Below, in pieces: positions 37,429-46,392 of a stretch of DNA of 64,000 nucleotides. The notes under the pieces are model-generated. The model made no database searches, was not told the origin of the DNA, and saw nothing but the letters and a program-made list of their open reading frames with translations. The translations under genes and the position numbers were made by a program. The stretch is from contig JAMPEH010000001.1 of the NCBI GenBank assembly GCA_023665245.1, positions 248,001-312,000 on the forward strand, written 5' to 3'. The stretch is from Muribaculaceae bacterium. GTDB taxonomy: Bacteria > Pseudomonadota > Alphaproteobacteria > Rs-D84. Each line of letters starts with the position of its first letter. Position 1 is the stretch's first letter.

Positions 37429-38198
37429 ATATTTTCAAACACCAATACGCGGGCAATGCCACCCAAATCATATTCTGTACGGATATAGTTCCAGCCCGCA
37501 CGCACAAATATATCACGTACAGCGATATCTTGGTCAATGCCGATTTCCAGATAAATTTTACCACCCGATATTAACCAGTTTTTTGCGTTCTGGGCAATTG
37601 CCATATACGCCGCCAGTCCATTTTCATCGGCATACAGGGCGCATTTCGGGTCGTGTATGGCACCAATATCCACACGCGCGTCGCCACGTGCAATATATGG
37701 CGGATTTGATACGATTATATCAAATTTATCTGATACAGTACGTGGATGCGTGAAATCCCCATGCTGGATATCCACCATGTCTGCCAATCCCAATGTTTTG
37801 ATATTTTTTTTAGCAACACGCAGTGCACACCACGATTTTTCAATCGCATATCCGCATGCACCTGGAATATTTTTTACCAGTGCTGAAATAATGCAACCTG
37901 TGCCAGTACCTAAATCCAATATACGTGGGACACATCCCGCGCCACAATCTGTGATGACGGCGGACACCAATGTTTCTGTGTCTGGGCGTGGGTCTAATGT
38001 ATACTTGTTAGTATAAAATTTTAAACCATAGAACCAACGCATACCAATAATTTTAGCAACCGGTACCCCACGTCGCAATTGACGTGCCATATACCATACA
38101 TTGAATTTAGTCAGATTTTTTTTATTTTCTGTTATTATGCGTGCCGCCCGCACACCGCCGGCAGATTGCAAGATTGTGAACGCTTGATTTATTTTCAT
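37425..38198 (-). CDS. prmC: Peptide chain release factor N5-glutamine methyltransferase
   Basis: Methylates the GGQ glutamine of release factors. The SAM-binding DLGTGTG (95-101) and the substrate motif NPPY (165-168) are intact, and FYGLKFYTNKYTLDPRPDTE matches the family N-domain. At 257 residues it is near normal. The ATG at 38198 sits 6 nt after a TATAAT on its own strand, so the message is probably leaderless. Confidence 0.93.
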   Translation of the reverse strand: MKINQAFTILQSAGGVRAARIITENKKNLTKFNVWYMARQLRRGVPVAKIIGMRWFYGLKFYTNKYTLDPRPDTETLVSAVITDCGAGCVPRILDLGTGTGCIISALVKNIPGACGYAIEKSWCALRVAKKNIKTLGLADMVDIQHGDFTHPRTVSDKFDIIVSNPPYIARGDARVDIGAIHDPKCALYADENGLAAYMAIAQNAKNWLISGGKIYLEIGIDQDIAVRDIFVRAGWNYIRTEYDLGGIARVLVFENI

Positions 38199-38219
38199 AA
38201 AGCAATTATAATGTGCCCC
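38184..38219. promoter_or_regulatory. Shared palindromic -10 driving two divergent leaderless genes
   Basis: ATTATAAT (38205-38212) reads TATAAT on both strands. Rightward: TTGATT (38184-38189), 17 bp, TATAAT, 7 nt, ATG of the M23 gene (38220). Leftward: TATAAT, 6 nt, ATG of prmC (38198). Confidence 0.7.
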
Positions 38220-39479
38220 ATGGAAAAAGCAAAAGATATTATGAATTCAAAGTGGCTGGCCCGTGTAGTAATCGGGTTGGCGGTGTTATTAACAGTTGTT
38301 GCCGTGTTCTTGGTTGCGACCACACGTCATACGGTACGTACGGCGTCATCAGAATCTGCGCAATGCCGTACGGTTGTGGTTGTGGCATCTGGCGATACAT
38401 TGGGCAAATTATTAATGGCCCAGGGTCTGACACATAATGATGTGACGGAAATTGCCCAGATTTTAAAGTCTGATGCTGGCATTTCTACATTGCGTGCCGA
38501 CCGGGACAAGATTGAGTTTGTGCGTGATGCTGATGATAAACCTGTATCAAAAATCGTGATAATTCCATCCCCATGGCGCCAGGTTGAATTGACATGTGGC
38601 GACACGGGTAATTGGTCTTGTCAGACAACGGATATTGAACGCGATACACGCGCGGTTTGGCGCCAGGGTGAAATCCTGGACGGCGACAGTTTCTATCTGG
38701 CGGGCCAGCGTGCAGGTATCCCTGCGGGAATTTTGGCCGATGTGTATGATTTGCTGGCGTTTGAAATGGACTTTGAACGTGATATTCGTGCCGGGCAAAA
38801 GTTTTCTGTATTATATGAAGAAAACTTCTCGGACGGGCAAAAGGTTGATAATGGTCATGTTTTAGCGATATCGTTCCAAGCGCTGCGTGGTAATGTTCAA
38901 ATGTATCGTTTCCGCAAATCAGATGGCACAATCGGATACTATGATGGCGAAGGAAACGGCGCAATTAAATCTTTAAAGCGTACCCCTATTAATAATGCCA
39001 AGGTCACCAGCAGTTTTACCACCCGCAGAAAACATCCGGTGCTTGGCTTTACCCGTGCGCACAAGGGTGTCGATTTCCGTGCGCCAACCGGCACACCAAT
39101 TCCGGCCGCCGGTGCGGGGCGCGTTGTTGCGCGTGCATACAACCGCGGACATGGTAATTATGTAAAAATCCGTCATAATGGAACGTATGAAACATTATAT
39201 GCACACATGTCCAAATTTGCCAAGGGTGTAAATGTTGGCACCACTGTTCGCCAGGGACAAATCATTGGTTATGCGGGTTCCACAGGATTATCAACCGGGC
39301 CGCATTTGCACTATGAAATAATTAAAAATGGCCAGCATGTAAATCCATTGACTGTTAAATTGCCGGCGATTAATAACCTGAACCAGGCGGACAAGAAAAA
39401 GTTCTTGGAATATAAAAAGATTCTGGAATCAGGAATTGAACAATTATCCAAGAATCCAAATCTGTATATTCAGTTATAA
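38220..39479 (+). CDS. M23-family murein endopeptidase (MepM-like)
   Basis: A 419-residue membrane-anchored LytM-domain protein. After an N-terminal anchor (about 12-34) and a LysM-like region (VVASGDTLGKLLMAQGL) comes the peptidase: His281 and Asp285 (HKGVDF) and His362-x-His364 (HLHYE) ligate zinc, so it should cut cross-links of the wall. The start is set by TATAAT 7 nt upstream. It ends at a terminator. Confidence 0.92.
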   Translation: MEKAKDIMNSKWLARVVIGLAVLLTVVAVFLVATTRHTVRTASSESAQCRTVVVVASGDTLGKLLMAQGLTHNDVTEIAQILKSDAGISTLRADRDKIEFVRDADDKPVSKIVIIPSPWRQVELTCGDTGNWSCQTTDIERDTRAVWRQGEILDGDSFYLAGQRAGIPAGILADVYDLLAFEMDFERDIRAGQKFSVLYEENFSDGQKVDNGHVLAISFQALRGNVQMYRFRKSDGTIGYYDGEGNGAIKSLKRTPINNAKVTSSFTTRRKHPVLGFTRAHKGVDFRAPTGTPIPAAGAGRVVARAYNRGHGNYVKIRHNGTYETLYAHMSKFAKGVNVGTTVRQGQIIGYAGSTGLSTGPHLHYEIIKNGQHVNPLTVKLPAINNLNQADKKKFLEYKKILESGIEQLSKNPNLYIQL

Positions 39480-39505
39480 AAAACGCCCAGATGGGCGTTT
39501 TTTCA
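39479..39505 (+). terminator. Terminator of the M23 gene
   Basis: AAAAACGCCC-AGAT-GGGCGTTTTTTC. Confidence 0.92.
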
Positions 39506-39506
39506 T

Positions 39507-39535
39507 TTGAATTATTTCAATGTACGATATATAAT
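39507..39535 (+). promoter_or_regulatory. Promoter of leader C
   Basis: TTGAAT, 17-bp spacer, TATAAT (39530-39535). The predicted start (about 39542) coincides with the first hairpin of the leader. Confidence 0.75.
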
Positions 39536-39543
39536 TGCAACGT

Positions 39544-39755
39544 CAGCGGGTGTTCCGTTGATGGGGTGTGACTACCTGTGCCTTAGCGTCGGAATATAAT
39601 CTTGTGGCGCGTGTATGCGCTATTTTTTTATTCTGATGACAAATAAATCTCCTGACCCATGGTCAGGAGGGCTGTGAATATATTGAATAAGCACACAATT
39701 CTAAGGATTGTAGTCAACCTCCTGACCACTCAATGTTTTGGGTGGTTTTTCATTT
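39544..39755 (+). promoter_or_regulatory. Attenuator-like structured leader, copy C
   Basis: The clearest copy. P1 CAGCGG-GTGTT-CCGTTG (39544-39560), then ATGGGGTGTGACTACC. Segment 1 CTCCTGACC (39649-39657) and segment 2 GGTCAGGAGG (39661-39670) form a 9-bp hairpin with a 3-nt loop. Segment 2 also pairs 10/10 with segment 3 CCTCCTGACC (39718-39727). Terminator ACCACTC (39725-39731) / GGGTGGT (39740-39746), then TTTTCATTT. AGGAG follows before the ATG at 39782. Segment 3 shares ACC with the terminator, so 2:3 pairing would compete with it. Confidence 0.82.
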
Positions 39756-39781
39756 GAAAAACAAAACAGGAGATTGATTAA

Positions 39782-40192
39782 ATGAAAAAAATTATTGCAA
39801 CCTGTGTATTTTGTATATGTATGTGCGTTTCGTATGCGTATGGGAAATGTGCTGCCTGTGCAGTAGACAGCAACGGTTTGTGTTCGGGCAATTGTAAGAT
39901 ATGTGGTAATGGTGGCTGCTATGCCTGTTGTGATTCAACAAATGGTGGCGAGAATCCAACCCCCATAGACCCAACCCCAACATGTTCTGCGGGAAATTAT
40001 GCCAGCGCAGATACATGTGTACCATGTCCAGAATGGACAGGCGTGTACACAACATCAGCACTCACAACAATTGTCCGTGGTACATCTGCTGCCGGTGCCA
40101 CCGCAATAACAGGATGTTATGGTGTGGCCGGAACATATTATGATACAACCGGTACGTTTTCAACAACTGGCCAGTGTAAATATCAGAAATAG
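39782..40192 (+). CDS. Secreted Cys-rich protein with TTGT-type C-terminal motif
   Basis: A 136-residue protein with a Sec signal (residues 1-21, about to YAYG) and 16 or more Cys in the mature part (CAACAVDSNGLCSGNCKICG, then GGCYACC), a Thr/Pro linker (NPTPIDPTPTC), and the shared ending CYGVAGTYYDTTGTFSTTGQ then CKYQK. Probably a disulfide-rich surface or periplasmic protein. AGGAGATTGATTAA is the ribosome-binding site, directly behind leader C. Function unknown. Confidence 0.75.
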   Translation: MKKIIATCVFCICMCVSYAYGKCAACAVDSNGLCSGNCKICGNGGCYACCDSTNGGENPTPIDPTPTCSAGNYASADTCVPCPEWTGVYTTSALTTIVRGTSAAGATAITGCYGVAGTYYDTTGTFSTTGQCKYQK

Positions 40193-40275
40193 TAAAATCA
40201 TAAATAACTATATTGGCACAATGCCCAAGGATTCGTACAGACGCGTAGACCGGGAGTCCAATTAGTGCCCGTTAA

Positions 40276-40315
40276 AACAAATATCCCAGATATTATCCGG
40301 GATATTTGTTTGACA
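40276..40315. terminator. Bidirectional terminator between Cys-rich gene and groEL
   Basis: AAACAAATATCCC, loop, GGGATATTTGTTTGA: a 13-bp stem with T-rich ends on both strands. Confidence 0.85.
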
Positions 40316-40323
40316 TAATGATA

Positions 40324-41940
40324 CTACATCATGCCTGGCATACCACCGGGCATTTGGGCGTCCGGTTTTTCTTCGGGGATTTCCGTCATAACAACGCCTG
40401 TGGTCAATATTGCACCGGCGGTGGATGATGCGGCCAGAATTGCCGTCTTTACAACCTTGGCCGGGTCAATGATTCCTGCGGCCATCATATCAACATATTC
40501 ACCGGTCGCGGCGTTGTATCCAACGTTATAATCATCGTTTTCCATAACCTTGCCAACGACGATTTCACCAGACACACCGGCGTTTTCTGCAATCTGGGCC
40601 ATTGGGGCAACCAATGCGCGACGAACGATATCGATACCGACATTTTGGTCTGTATTTGCACCCTGTAATTTTTCCAGGGCCCTTGTCGCACGAACCAATG
40701 CAACGCCACCACCTGCGACGATACCATCGGCAACGGCTGCACGTGTTGCCGCCAATGCGTCATCAACACGGTCTTTCTTTTCTTTTACTTCGACTTCGGT
40801 CATGCCACCCACCTTGATAACTGCGACACCACCCACCAATTTGGCCAGACGTTCCGCCAGTTTTTCGCGGTCATAGTCACTGGTAGATGCGGCCAACAAT
40901 TTGCGAATTTCATCCGCGCGGGCAGAAATTGCCGCTTTGTCACCGGCACCTTGGGCCAACAGTGTTGAATCCTTGCTGACGACCACTTTTTTTGCAGAAC
41001 CCAATACCGCTGGTGTTATATTTTCCAATGTCATACCCATATCATCAGATATAACCGTTGCACCGGTGACGGCTGCAATGTCTTTTAACATTTCTTTGCG
41101 ACGGTCACCAAATCCTGGGGCTTTGACCGCACATACTTTTAATCCGCCACGCAGACGGTTTAAGACCAGTGTTGCCAATGCTTCGGATTCAACATCTTCA
41201 GCAATAATCAGCAATGGACGGCCCGATTGTGCAATTGGTTCCAAAATTGGCAACAATGCCTGTAATCCTGTGATTTTCTTTTCAGATACCAAAATTTGGG
41301 CACCATCCAGTTCTGCCAACATCTTTTCAGTATTGGTCACGAAATAGGGTGACATAAAACCTTGGTCAAATTGCATGCCTTCGACAACATCAATTTCTGT
41401 ATCCAGTCCCTTGGCTTCTTCGACCGTAATAACGCCTTCTTTGCCGACGCGCTTCATTGCATCTGCGATTTTTTCGCCAATGTCGCTATCTGAATTTGCA
41501 GAAATTGTTGCAACCTGGGCGATTTCCGCACTGTTTTTTACAGGGCGGGCATGTACTTCGATATCATCAACAACCGCCATAACAGCCATATCAATACCGC
41601 GTTTGATATCCATTGGATTCATCCCAGCCGCGATAACGCGACGACCCTCGCGGATTAATTTTTGTGCCAATACAGTTGCCGTTGTTGTACCGTCACCGGC
41701 ATCATCGCCGGCCTTTTTTGCAACTTCTTGAACCATACGTGCACCAACGTTTTCCATTGGGTCTTTTAAAGATACAGCCTTGGCTACGGTCACGCCATCC
41801 TTGGTCGCAACTGGTGCACCATACGATTTTTCAATAACAACCGTGCGACCCTTGGGGCCCATAGTAATTTTTACTGCGTCGGCCAATTTATCAACGCCTG
41901 CCGCCAGTTTATCTGTATTAAAAACAATCTCTTTTGCCAT
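40324..41940 (-). CDS. groEL: Chaperonin GroEL
   Basis: Fourteen-mer ATP-dependent folding chaperone, 538 residues. [28 protein letters not shown] (with the catalytic Asp region) and the C-terminal GGM repeat (GGMPGMM) are diagnostic. AAGGAGAAATAATT precedes the ATG. It follows groES by 12 nt. Confidence 0.98.
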   Translation of the reverse strand: MAKEIVFNTDKLAAGVDKLADAVKITMGPKGRTVVIEKSYGAPVATKDGVTVAKAVSLKDPMENVGARMVQEVAKKAGDDAGDGTTTATVLAQKLIREGRRVIAAGMNPMDIKRGIDMAVMAVVDDIEVHARPVKNSAEIAQVATISANSDSDIGEKIADAMKRVGKEGVITVEEAKGLDTEIDVVEGMQFDQGFMSPYFVTNTEKMLAELDGAQILVSEKKITGLQALLPILEPIAQSGRPLLIIAEDVESEALATLVLNRLRGGLKVCAVKAPGFGDRRKEMLKDIAAVTGATVISDDMGMTLENITPAVLGSAKKVVVSKDSTLLAQGAGDKAAISARADEIRKLLAASTSDYDREKLAERLAKLVGGVAVIKVGGMTEVEVKEKKDRVDDALAATRAAVADGIVAGGGVALVRATRALEKLQGANTDQNVGIDIVRRALVAPMAQIAENAGVSGEIVVGKVMENDDYNVGYNAATGEYVDMMAAGIIDPAKVVKTAILAASSTAGAILTTGVVMTEIPEEKPDAQMPGGMPGMM

Positions 41941-41952
41941 AATTATTTCTCC

Positions 41953-42237
41953 TTATAATATGCCTAATATATCCGCTTCTTTAATCAACACATAATCTTT
42001 GCCATCGATTTTTACTTCGTTTGCCGTGGATGCCCATTTCGCAAACAGAACAACGTCACCGGTCGCGACCGACATCGGGACACGTACACCGTGCTCAAAT
42101 GCGCCGTCACCGACCGCAATAACACGACCACGTGATGGTTTTTCACGTGCGTTATCCGGAATAATAATTCCACCGGCGGTTTTGATTTCTTCTTCCAGCC
42201 GTTCCAGTAATACATAATTATGCAGTGGTTTAAACAT
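41953..42237 (-). CDS. groES: Co-chaperonin GroES
   Basis: A 94-residue lid of the GroEL cage. GGIIIPDNAREKP is the mobile loop, followed by GRVIAVGDG and the family end VLIKEADILGIL. AGGAGAAATATAA is the ribosome-binding site. First gene of groSL, transcribed from an RpoH-type promoter; no CIRCE element is seen. Confidence 0.97.
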   Translation of the reverse strand: MFKPLHNYVLLERLEEEIKTAGGIIIPDNAREKPSRGRVIAVGDGAFEHGVRVPMSVATGDVVLFAKWASTANEVKIDGKDYVLIKEADILGIL

Positions 42238-42280
42238 TTATATTTCTCCTATAAAAATGTGTGTTGCCTTGATGCACATG

Positions 42281-42309
42281 AATATAGTGCACCATATTCT
42301 GATTTCAAG
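42281..42309 (-). promoter_or_regulatory. RpoH (heat-shock) type promoter of groESL
   Basis: On the minus strand CTTGAA, 17-bp spacer, TATATT, about 44 nt before groES. This fits the alphaproteobacterial sigma-32 pattern (CTTG, then CTATAT). No GAGTGCTAA-type CIRCE repeat is present, so control is probably sigma-based. Confidence 0.65.
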
Positions 42310-42366
42310 GCTTGATTTTATGCCCCCAGTGTAATACGCTGAAAACCACAGCACAAGGGGAATAAA

Positions 42367-42741
42367 ATGATGTATGATAATGAAAATGTCTTTGCAAAAA
42401 TAATTCGCGGTGAAATTCCATGTAAAAAAATTGCCGAAAATGAACACGCCATCAGTTTCTATGACGTGAATCCAATATTTGAAAAACATGCATTGGTTAT
42501 CCCAAAGGGGCCGTATCAAAATATCCTCGATTTTACAAAAAATGCGTCCGCCACGGAACAGTTGGCGTTCTGGGAATGCTTTAATAAAACCGCAGATATG
42601 CTGGGGATTACCGGTGCGTTTAATGTTATGGCAAATGCCGGCGCCGATGCACCATTTATTAAACAGAGTGTTTTTCATTTTCACTTGCATCTGGTGGCAG
42701 GTGCACCTAAAACAACATTATCCGCGATTTTGGGACAATAA
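42367..42741 (+). CDS. HIT-family nucleotide hydrolase
   Basis: A 124-residue histidine-triad protein (Hint-like phosphoramidase). The triad is HFHLHLVAG (His104, His106, His108); FAKIIRGEIPCKKI is the classic N-terminus. AAGGGGAATAAA precedes tandem ATGs at 42367 and 42370. Its TAA overlaps the next ATG (TAATG), so it is coupled to the following gene. Confidence 0.95.
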   Translation: MMYDNENVFAKIIRGEIPCKKIAENEHAISFYDVNPIFEKHALVIPKGPYQNILDFTKNASATEQLAFWECFNKTADMLGITGAFNVMANAGADAPFIKQSVFHFHLHLVAGAPKTTLSAILGQ

Positions 42742-42962
42742 TGATAATAAATATACGCGTCACGGCACATGCCAGACAAAATAAGATAACCCCATCTGAT
42801 GATGGGGCGTTGCGGGTATATACGACGTCTGCGGCGACCGATGGCCAGGCAAATGCGGCGGTAATAAAAATGCTGGCTGAATACTTTCATGTACCCAAGA
42901 CCAGCATTAAAATCGTCCGTGGCGCGACATCCCGTGACAAAGTTATTGAAATACCGGATTAG
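42741..42962 (+). CDS. DUF167 (YggU) family protein
   Basis: A 73-residue protein of the small DUF167 family: VTAHARQNKITPSDDGALRV, then the block GQANAAVIKMLAEYFHVPKT and IVRGATSRDKVIEI. The biochemical role is unknown; it is widely conserved in bacteria. Its end overlaps the LOG gene by 4 nt convergently, without a terminator between them. Confidence 0.92.
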   Translation: MIINIRVTAHARQNKITPSDDGALRVYTTSAATDGQANAAVIKMLAEYFHVPKTSIKIVRGATSRDKVIEIPD

Positions 42963-43510
42963 TATTCCAAAATCTGCCGCATCAATTCATCAGGTGTTGC
43001 GGCGTTATGCATTTTATAGTCGTCGACGCTTTCAATAAAGCCCTCGTGCTGCATATGCACGAACAGGTTGCCGAACGGTTCCCAGAATTTTGCAGTATTT
43101 AAAAAGAACAATGGTTTTCTGGTTTCGCCGATTTGTTGCATTGTCATAATATCGGTCAATTCGTTCAGTGTCCCAATTCCACCCGGCAGGATAATAAATG
43201 CATCCGACAGGTCAAACATCTTTTGCTTTCTTTCATTAACACCAGATACAATTTCAACGTCAATTTCTGCATGCACAGGTTCTTGTTTCGCCACCACATC
43301 GTGCGTTGATACACCAACAACATGTGCGCCATTTGCCAATGCAGCACTGGCAACAGTTCCCATTAATCCAACGTCACCCCCACCAAATACCATGCGAAAT
43401 TTATTGCGCCCCAGTAATTCGCCAATTTTAGCGGCCGCCCGCGCATATTCGGGGTTTGTTCCAAATTCATGACCACAGTATACGGCAATAGATTTTATTT
43501 TTTCTGTCAT
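42959..43510 (-). CDS. LOG-family phosphoribohydrolase
   Basis: A 183-residue Rossmann protein of the LOG/TIGR00730 family, which releases bases from nucleoside 5'-monophosphates (cytokinin-type activity in characterised members). GGGDVGLMG and the PGGIGTLNEL motif (109-118) form the active site. The start at 43510 follows AAAGGGA; the longer frame lacks a site. The bacterial substrate is not known. Confidence 0.9.
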   Translation of the reverse strand: MTEKIKSIAVYCGHEFGTNPEYARAAAKIGELLGRNKFRMVFGGGDVGLMGTVASAALANGAHVVGVSTHDVVAKQEPVHAEIDVEIVSGVNERKQKMFDLSDAFIILPGGIGTLNELTDIMTMQQIGETRKPLFFLNTAKFWEPFGNLFVHMQHEGFIESVDDYKMHNAATPDELMRQILEY

Positions 43511-43559
43511 TTTCTTTTTCCCTTTATTTTTGCGAATTATACCATAAAATACAAACGAC

Positions 43560-44552
43560 ATGAATCAGAATTTTGTTCATTTTATGGGGCGTTATTCCGG
43601 TAAAAGATTAGCCGTCGCGGTCAGTGGTGGCGTTGATTCCATATGCTTGTTGCATTGGATGCATGAACTGAAAATGGATATGGTATGTCTGCATGTAAAT
43701 CACGGCCTGCGCAGGGCGGCAGACACAGAAACCCAATACGTGCGTGATTTATGCGATAAACTGGGGGTGCCATGTCATGTGTTCTATTGGTTGGATATAA
43801 AGCCCACCACGGGGCTAGAGGCGGCGGCCCGTACCGCACGATATCGTATGATGACCGATTGGTGCCATGCAAATAATATTGATGCATTGGTTGTTGCGCA
43901 CCAGGCTGACGACCAGATTGAAACATTTTTGATGAATCTGGCACGGGGCAGTGGTGTGACGGGCCTGGCTGCAATGCGTGATGTGTCGATGCGTGATGGA
44001 TTGATGATTTTGCGTCCGCTGCTAAATGTATATCGGTCAGAATTAATCCAATATTGCGACACGCATAAAATCAAATATTTCACCGATGAAATGAACAGTG
44101 ACCCACATTATACGCGTGTAAAAATCCGCCAGAACCGCCATCTGTTGCGCGAAAAATTGGGGATTTTAGACAACCGCATTTTATTGGCAATTCAAAATTT
44201 ATCGCGTGCACGTGATGCGTTGGGTATGGATATGGATGCACGTATTGCCAGTGTTATGGATTCAGACGGTGCGTATTTTTTCTCTTCTTTTCTATTTGAC
44301 CAGGCACCAGATATTAGATTAAAGTTCTTTGGTACACTGATTCAAAAAATAGGGGGGAACAGTTATCAGCCACGCTTGAAATCGTTGGAATCTGCGCTAA
44401 ATAGATTGCAGTCGGATTGCAAGTTCACGTTGGGGCACTGTACGGTGCGGCGACTGGGCGACGAAATTTTGATTGTTCACGAAGGAAACAGGGCAAGTTT
44501 TAGGAAAAGACATGAAAAACAAAAGAAACGCATTAAACAAAAACAAATTTGA
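43560..44552 (+). CDS. tilS: tRNA(Ile)-lysidine synthase
   Basis: Modifies C34 of tRNA-Ile(CAU) to lysidine using ATP and lysine. The PP-loop SGGVDS (22-27) and the family blocks HVNHGLRRAADTE, AHQADDQIETF and RGSGVTGL are intact. At 330 residues it is short, lacking part of the C-terminal domain of E. coli TilS, as in many alphaproteobacteria. The end overlaps ftsH by 41 nt. Confidence 0.95.
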   Translation: MNQNFVHFMGRYSGKRLAVAVSGGVDSICLLHWMHELKMDMVCLHVNHGLRRAADTETQYVRDLCDKLGVPCHVFYWLDIKPTTGLEAAARTARYRMMTDWCHANNIDALVVAHQADDQIETFLMNLARGSGVTGLAAMRDVSMRDGLMILRPLLNVYRSELIQYCDTHKIKYFTDEMNSDPHYTRVKIRQNRHLLREKLGILDNRILLAIQNLSRARDALGMDMDARIASVMDSDGAYFFSSFLFDQAPDIRLKFFGTLIQKIGGNSYQPRLKSLESALNRLQSDCKFTLGHCTVRRLGDEILIVHEGNRASFRKRHEKQKKRIKQKQI

Positions 44553-46392
44553 CACATCTAAATTATATATCATCGGTTTTGTAATATTGTTTGTGGCCGT
44601 TGTGGTGTTCACGTTCGGCCTGGGGCCAAATATGAATATGCCGACGATGCCGGGCGCAACGGTGCAACCTCGCCCAGTCGAGATGTCTTTTTCAGACGTT
44701 ATGCGTCGCGCATCAGATATTAAAACAATGAATATTCATGGCAATGATGCCACGGGGACTTTAAACGATGGTACGCCGTTTAATGCAACAATCGCATACG
44801 ACCCACAATTGCTGACTAAATTGGCCGACGGTGGTGCGCAAATTTCAATTGATACATCAAAATCATTTGGTGAACGCGCAATGACGGGCCTGTCATTGTT
44901 GATTGGAATAATGTTTTTGTGGTGGTTATTTCGCGGATTCAAAGGTGGCGGTATCAGTCGTACATTAACCCAACAGAATCCGACAAAAATCACCACCGGT
45001 AAAACCAAGACGACATTTAAAGATGTCGCCGGCATTGATTCTGAAAAACAAGAATTAATGGAAATAGTAGATTTCTTGAAAAATCGTGAAAAATTCAAGG
45101 GGATTGGTGCCCGTGTTCCACGTGGTGTATTACTGTCAGGACAACCGGGAACGGGTAAAACATTACTGGCCCGCGCAATTGCAGGCGAGGCAAATGTCCC
45201 TTTCTTTGCCGCATCTGGCAGTGATTTTTCCGGCATCATCGTGGGATTGGGCGTTGCAAAAATCAAAGAAATCTTTGATATGGCAAAGCGAAATGCCCCA
45301 TGCATACTGTTTATTGATGAAATTGATGCCATTGGTCAAAAGCGCAGCAAACACTCATATAATGACCAAGACCGCGAACAGACACTGAACCAATTGCTGA
45401 TAGAAATGGACGGATTTGCAAACAATACAGGTATCATTGTAATTGGTGCGACAAACCGTGCAGATATGCTGGATCCGGCGTTGTTGCGCCCCGGGCGCTT
45501 TGACCGCCAGGTATATATTGAATTGCCAGATATGGCCGGTCGTCGTGAAATCTTAGACCTGTATGCGAAACGCGTAAAGATAAATGACGATGTTAATATC
45601 CAGGATTTGGCACGTGGCACAACAGGTTTTTCTGGTGCAGACTTGGAAAATCTGCTGAACGAGGCCGCCCTGCATGCTGTCCGCAACGGTCGTGATGCAA
45701 TCGCCCCAACCGACGTAGAAGAGGCGCGCGATAAAATCCTGATGGGCCCACGCAAAGTTCGCAAAATGCGCGATGCTGATAAAAAACTGACCGCCTATCA
45801 CGAGGCCGGACATGCATTTGTATCCATGATGTATGCAGATGTGACAGACCCAATCCACAAGGCAACAATTATCCCGCGCGGTCGGGCTCTCGGGATGGTG
45901 CAACACCTGCCAATTGATGACAAGGTTTCCATGACCATTGCCGAGGTTCGTGCAACATTATCCATAGATTTGGCCGGGCGTGCCGCCGAAGAAGTATTCT
46001 TTGGTGCGGACAAAATTACCACCGGTGCCGAAAGTGATATTGCCATGGCAACGCGTCTTGCGCGTTATTCAATAACAACGGCCGGTCTGTCGCCAAAGAT
46101 TGGTTTGGCCGCAATTAATCAGGCCAGTACATTTGGTGGCCGTGCAGCGTTGGAAAATGCGTCTGAAAAAACAGCCGAGGCCGTAGATGCCGAAATCAAA
46201 TCGTGGCTGGATGTGGCACATCGCGACGCCACAAATTTATTGTCAAAAAATAAAAAGACCGTGGCACGTTTGGCAGACGAATTATTGGCACGCGAAACAT
46301 TGACGGGTGATGAAATCCACGAAATTATATTTGGCAAGAAATCTGCCCGGAAAACATCAACTAAAAAGAAGACCGCCAAAAATGACAAATAA
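44512..46392 (+). CDS. ftsH: ATP-dependent zinc metalloprotease FtsH
   Basis: Membrane-anchored AAA protease degrading membrane and short-lived cytosolic proteins. Two membrane segments (about 18-37 and near 125-145) flank a periplasmic loop. Walker A is GQPGTGKT (210-217), Walker B CILFIDEIDAI, and the zinc site HEAGH (430-434). At 626 residues it is complete. The start at 44512 follows AGGAAAAGAC and lies inside tilS, a common arrangement. The tail is Lys-rich. Confidence 0.97.
   Translation: MKNKRNALNKNKFDTSKLYIIGFVILFVAVVVFTFGLGPNMNMPTMPGATVQPRPVEMSFSDVMRRASDIKTMNIHGNDATGTLNDGTPFNATIAYDPQLLTKLADGGAQISIDTSKSFGERAMTGLSLLIGIMFLWWLFRGFKGGGISRTLTQQNPTKITTGKTKTTFKDVAGIDSEKQELMEIVDFLKNREKFKGIGARVPRGVLLSGQPGTGKTLLARAIAGEANVPFFAASGSDFSGIIVGLGVAKIKEIFDMAKRNAPCILFIDEIDAIGQKRSKHSYNDQDREQTLNQLLIEMDGFANNTGIIVIGATNRADMLDPALLRPGRFDRQVYIELPDMAGRREILDLYAKRVKINDDVNIQDLARGTTGFSGADLENLLNEAALHAVRNGRDAIAPTDVEEARDKILMGPRKVRKMRDADKKLTAYHEAGHAFVSMMYADVTDPIHKATIIPRGRALGMVQHLPIDDKVSMTIAEVRATLSIDLAGRAAEEVFFGADKITTGAESDIAMATRLARYSITTAGLSPKIGLAAINQASTFGGRAALENASEKTAEAVDAEIKSWLDVAHRDATNLLSKNKKTVARLADELLARETLTGDEIHEIIFGKKSARKTSTKKKTAKNDK

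Noticed and set aside
42238..42366. CIRCE element before groESL
   Set aside because: No TTAGCACTC-N9-GAGTGCTAA repeat is present; an RpoH-like promoter explains regulation.
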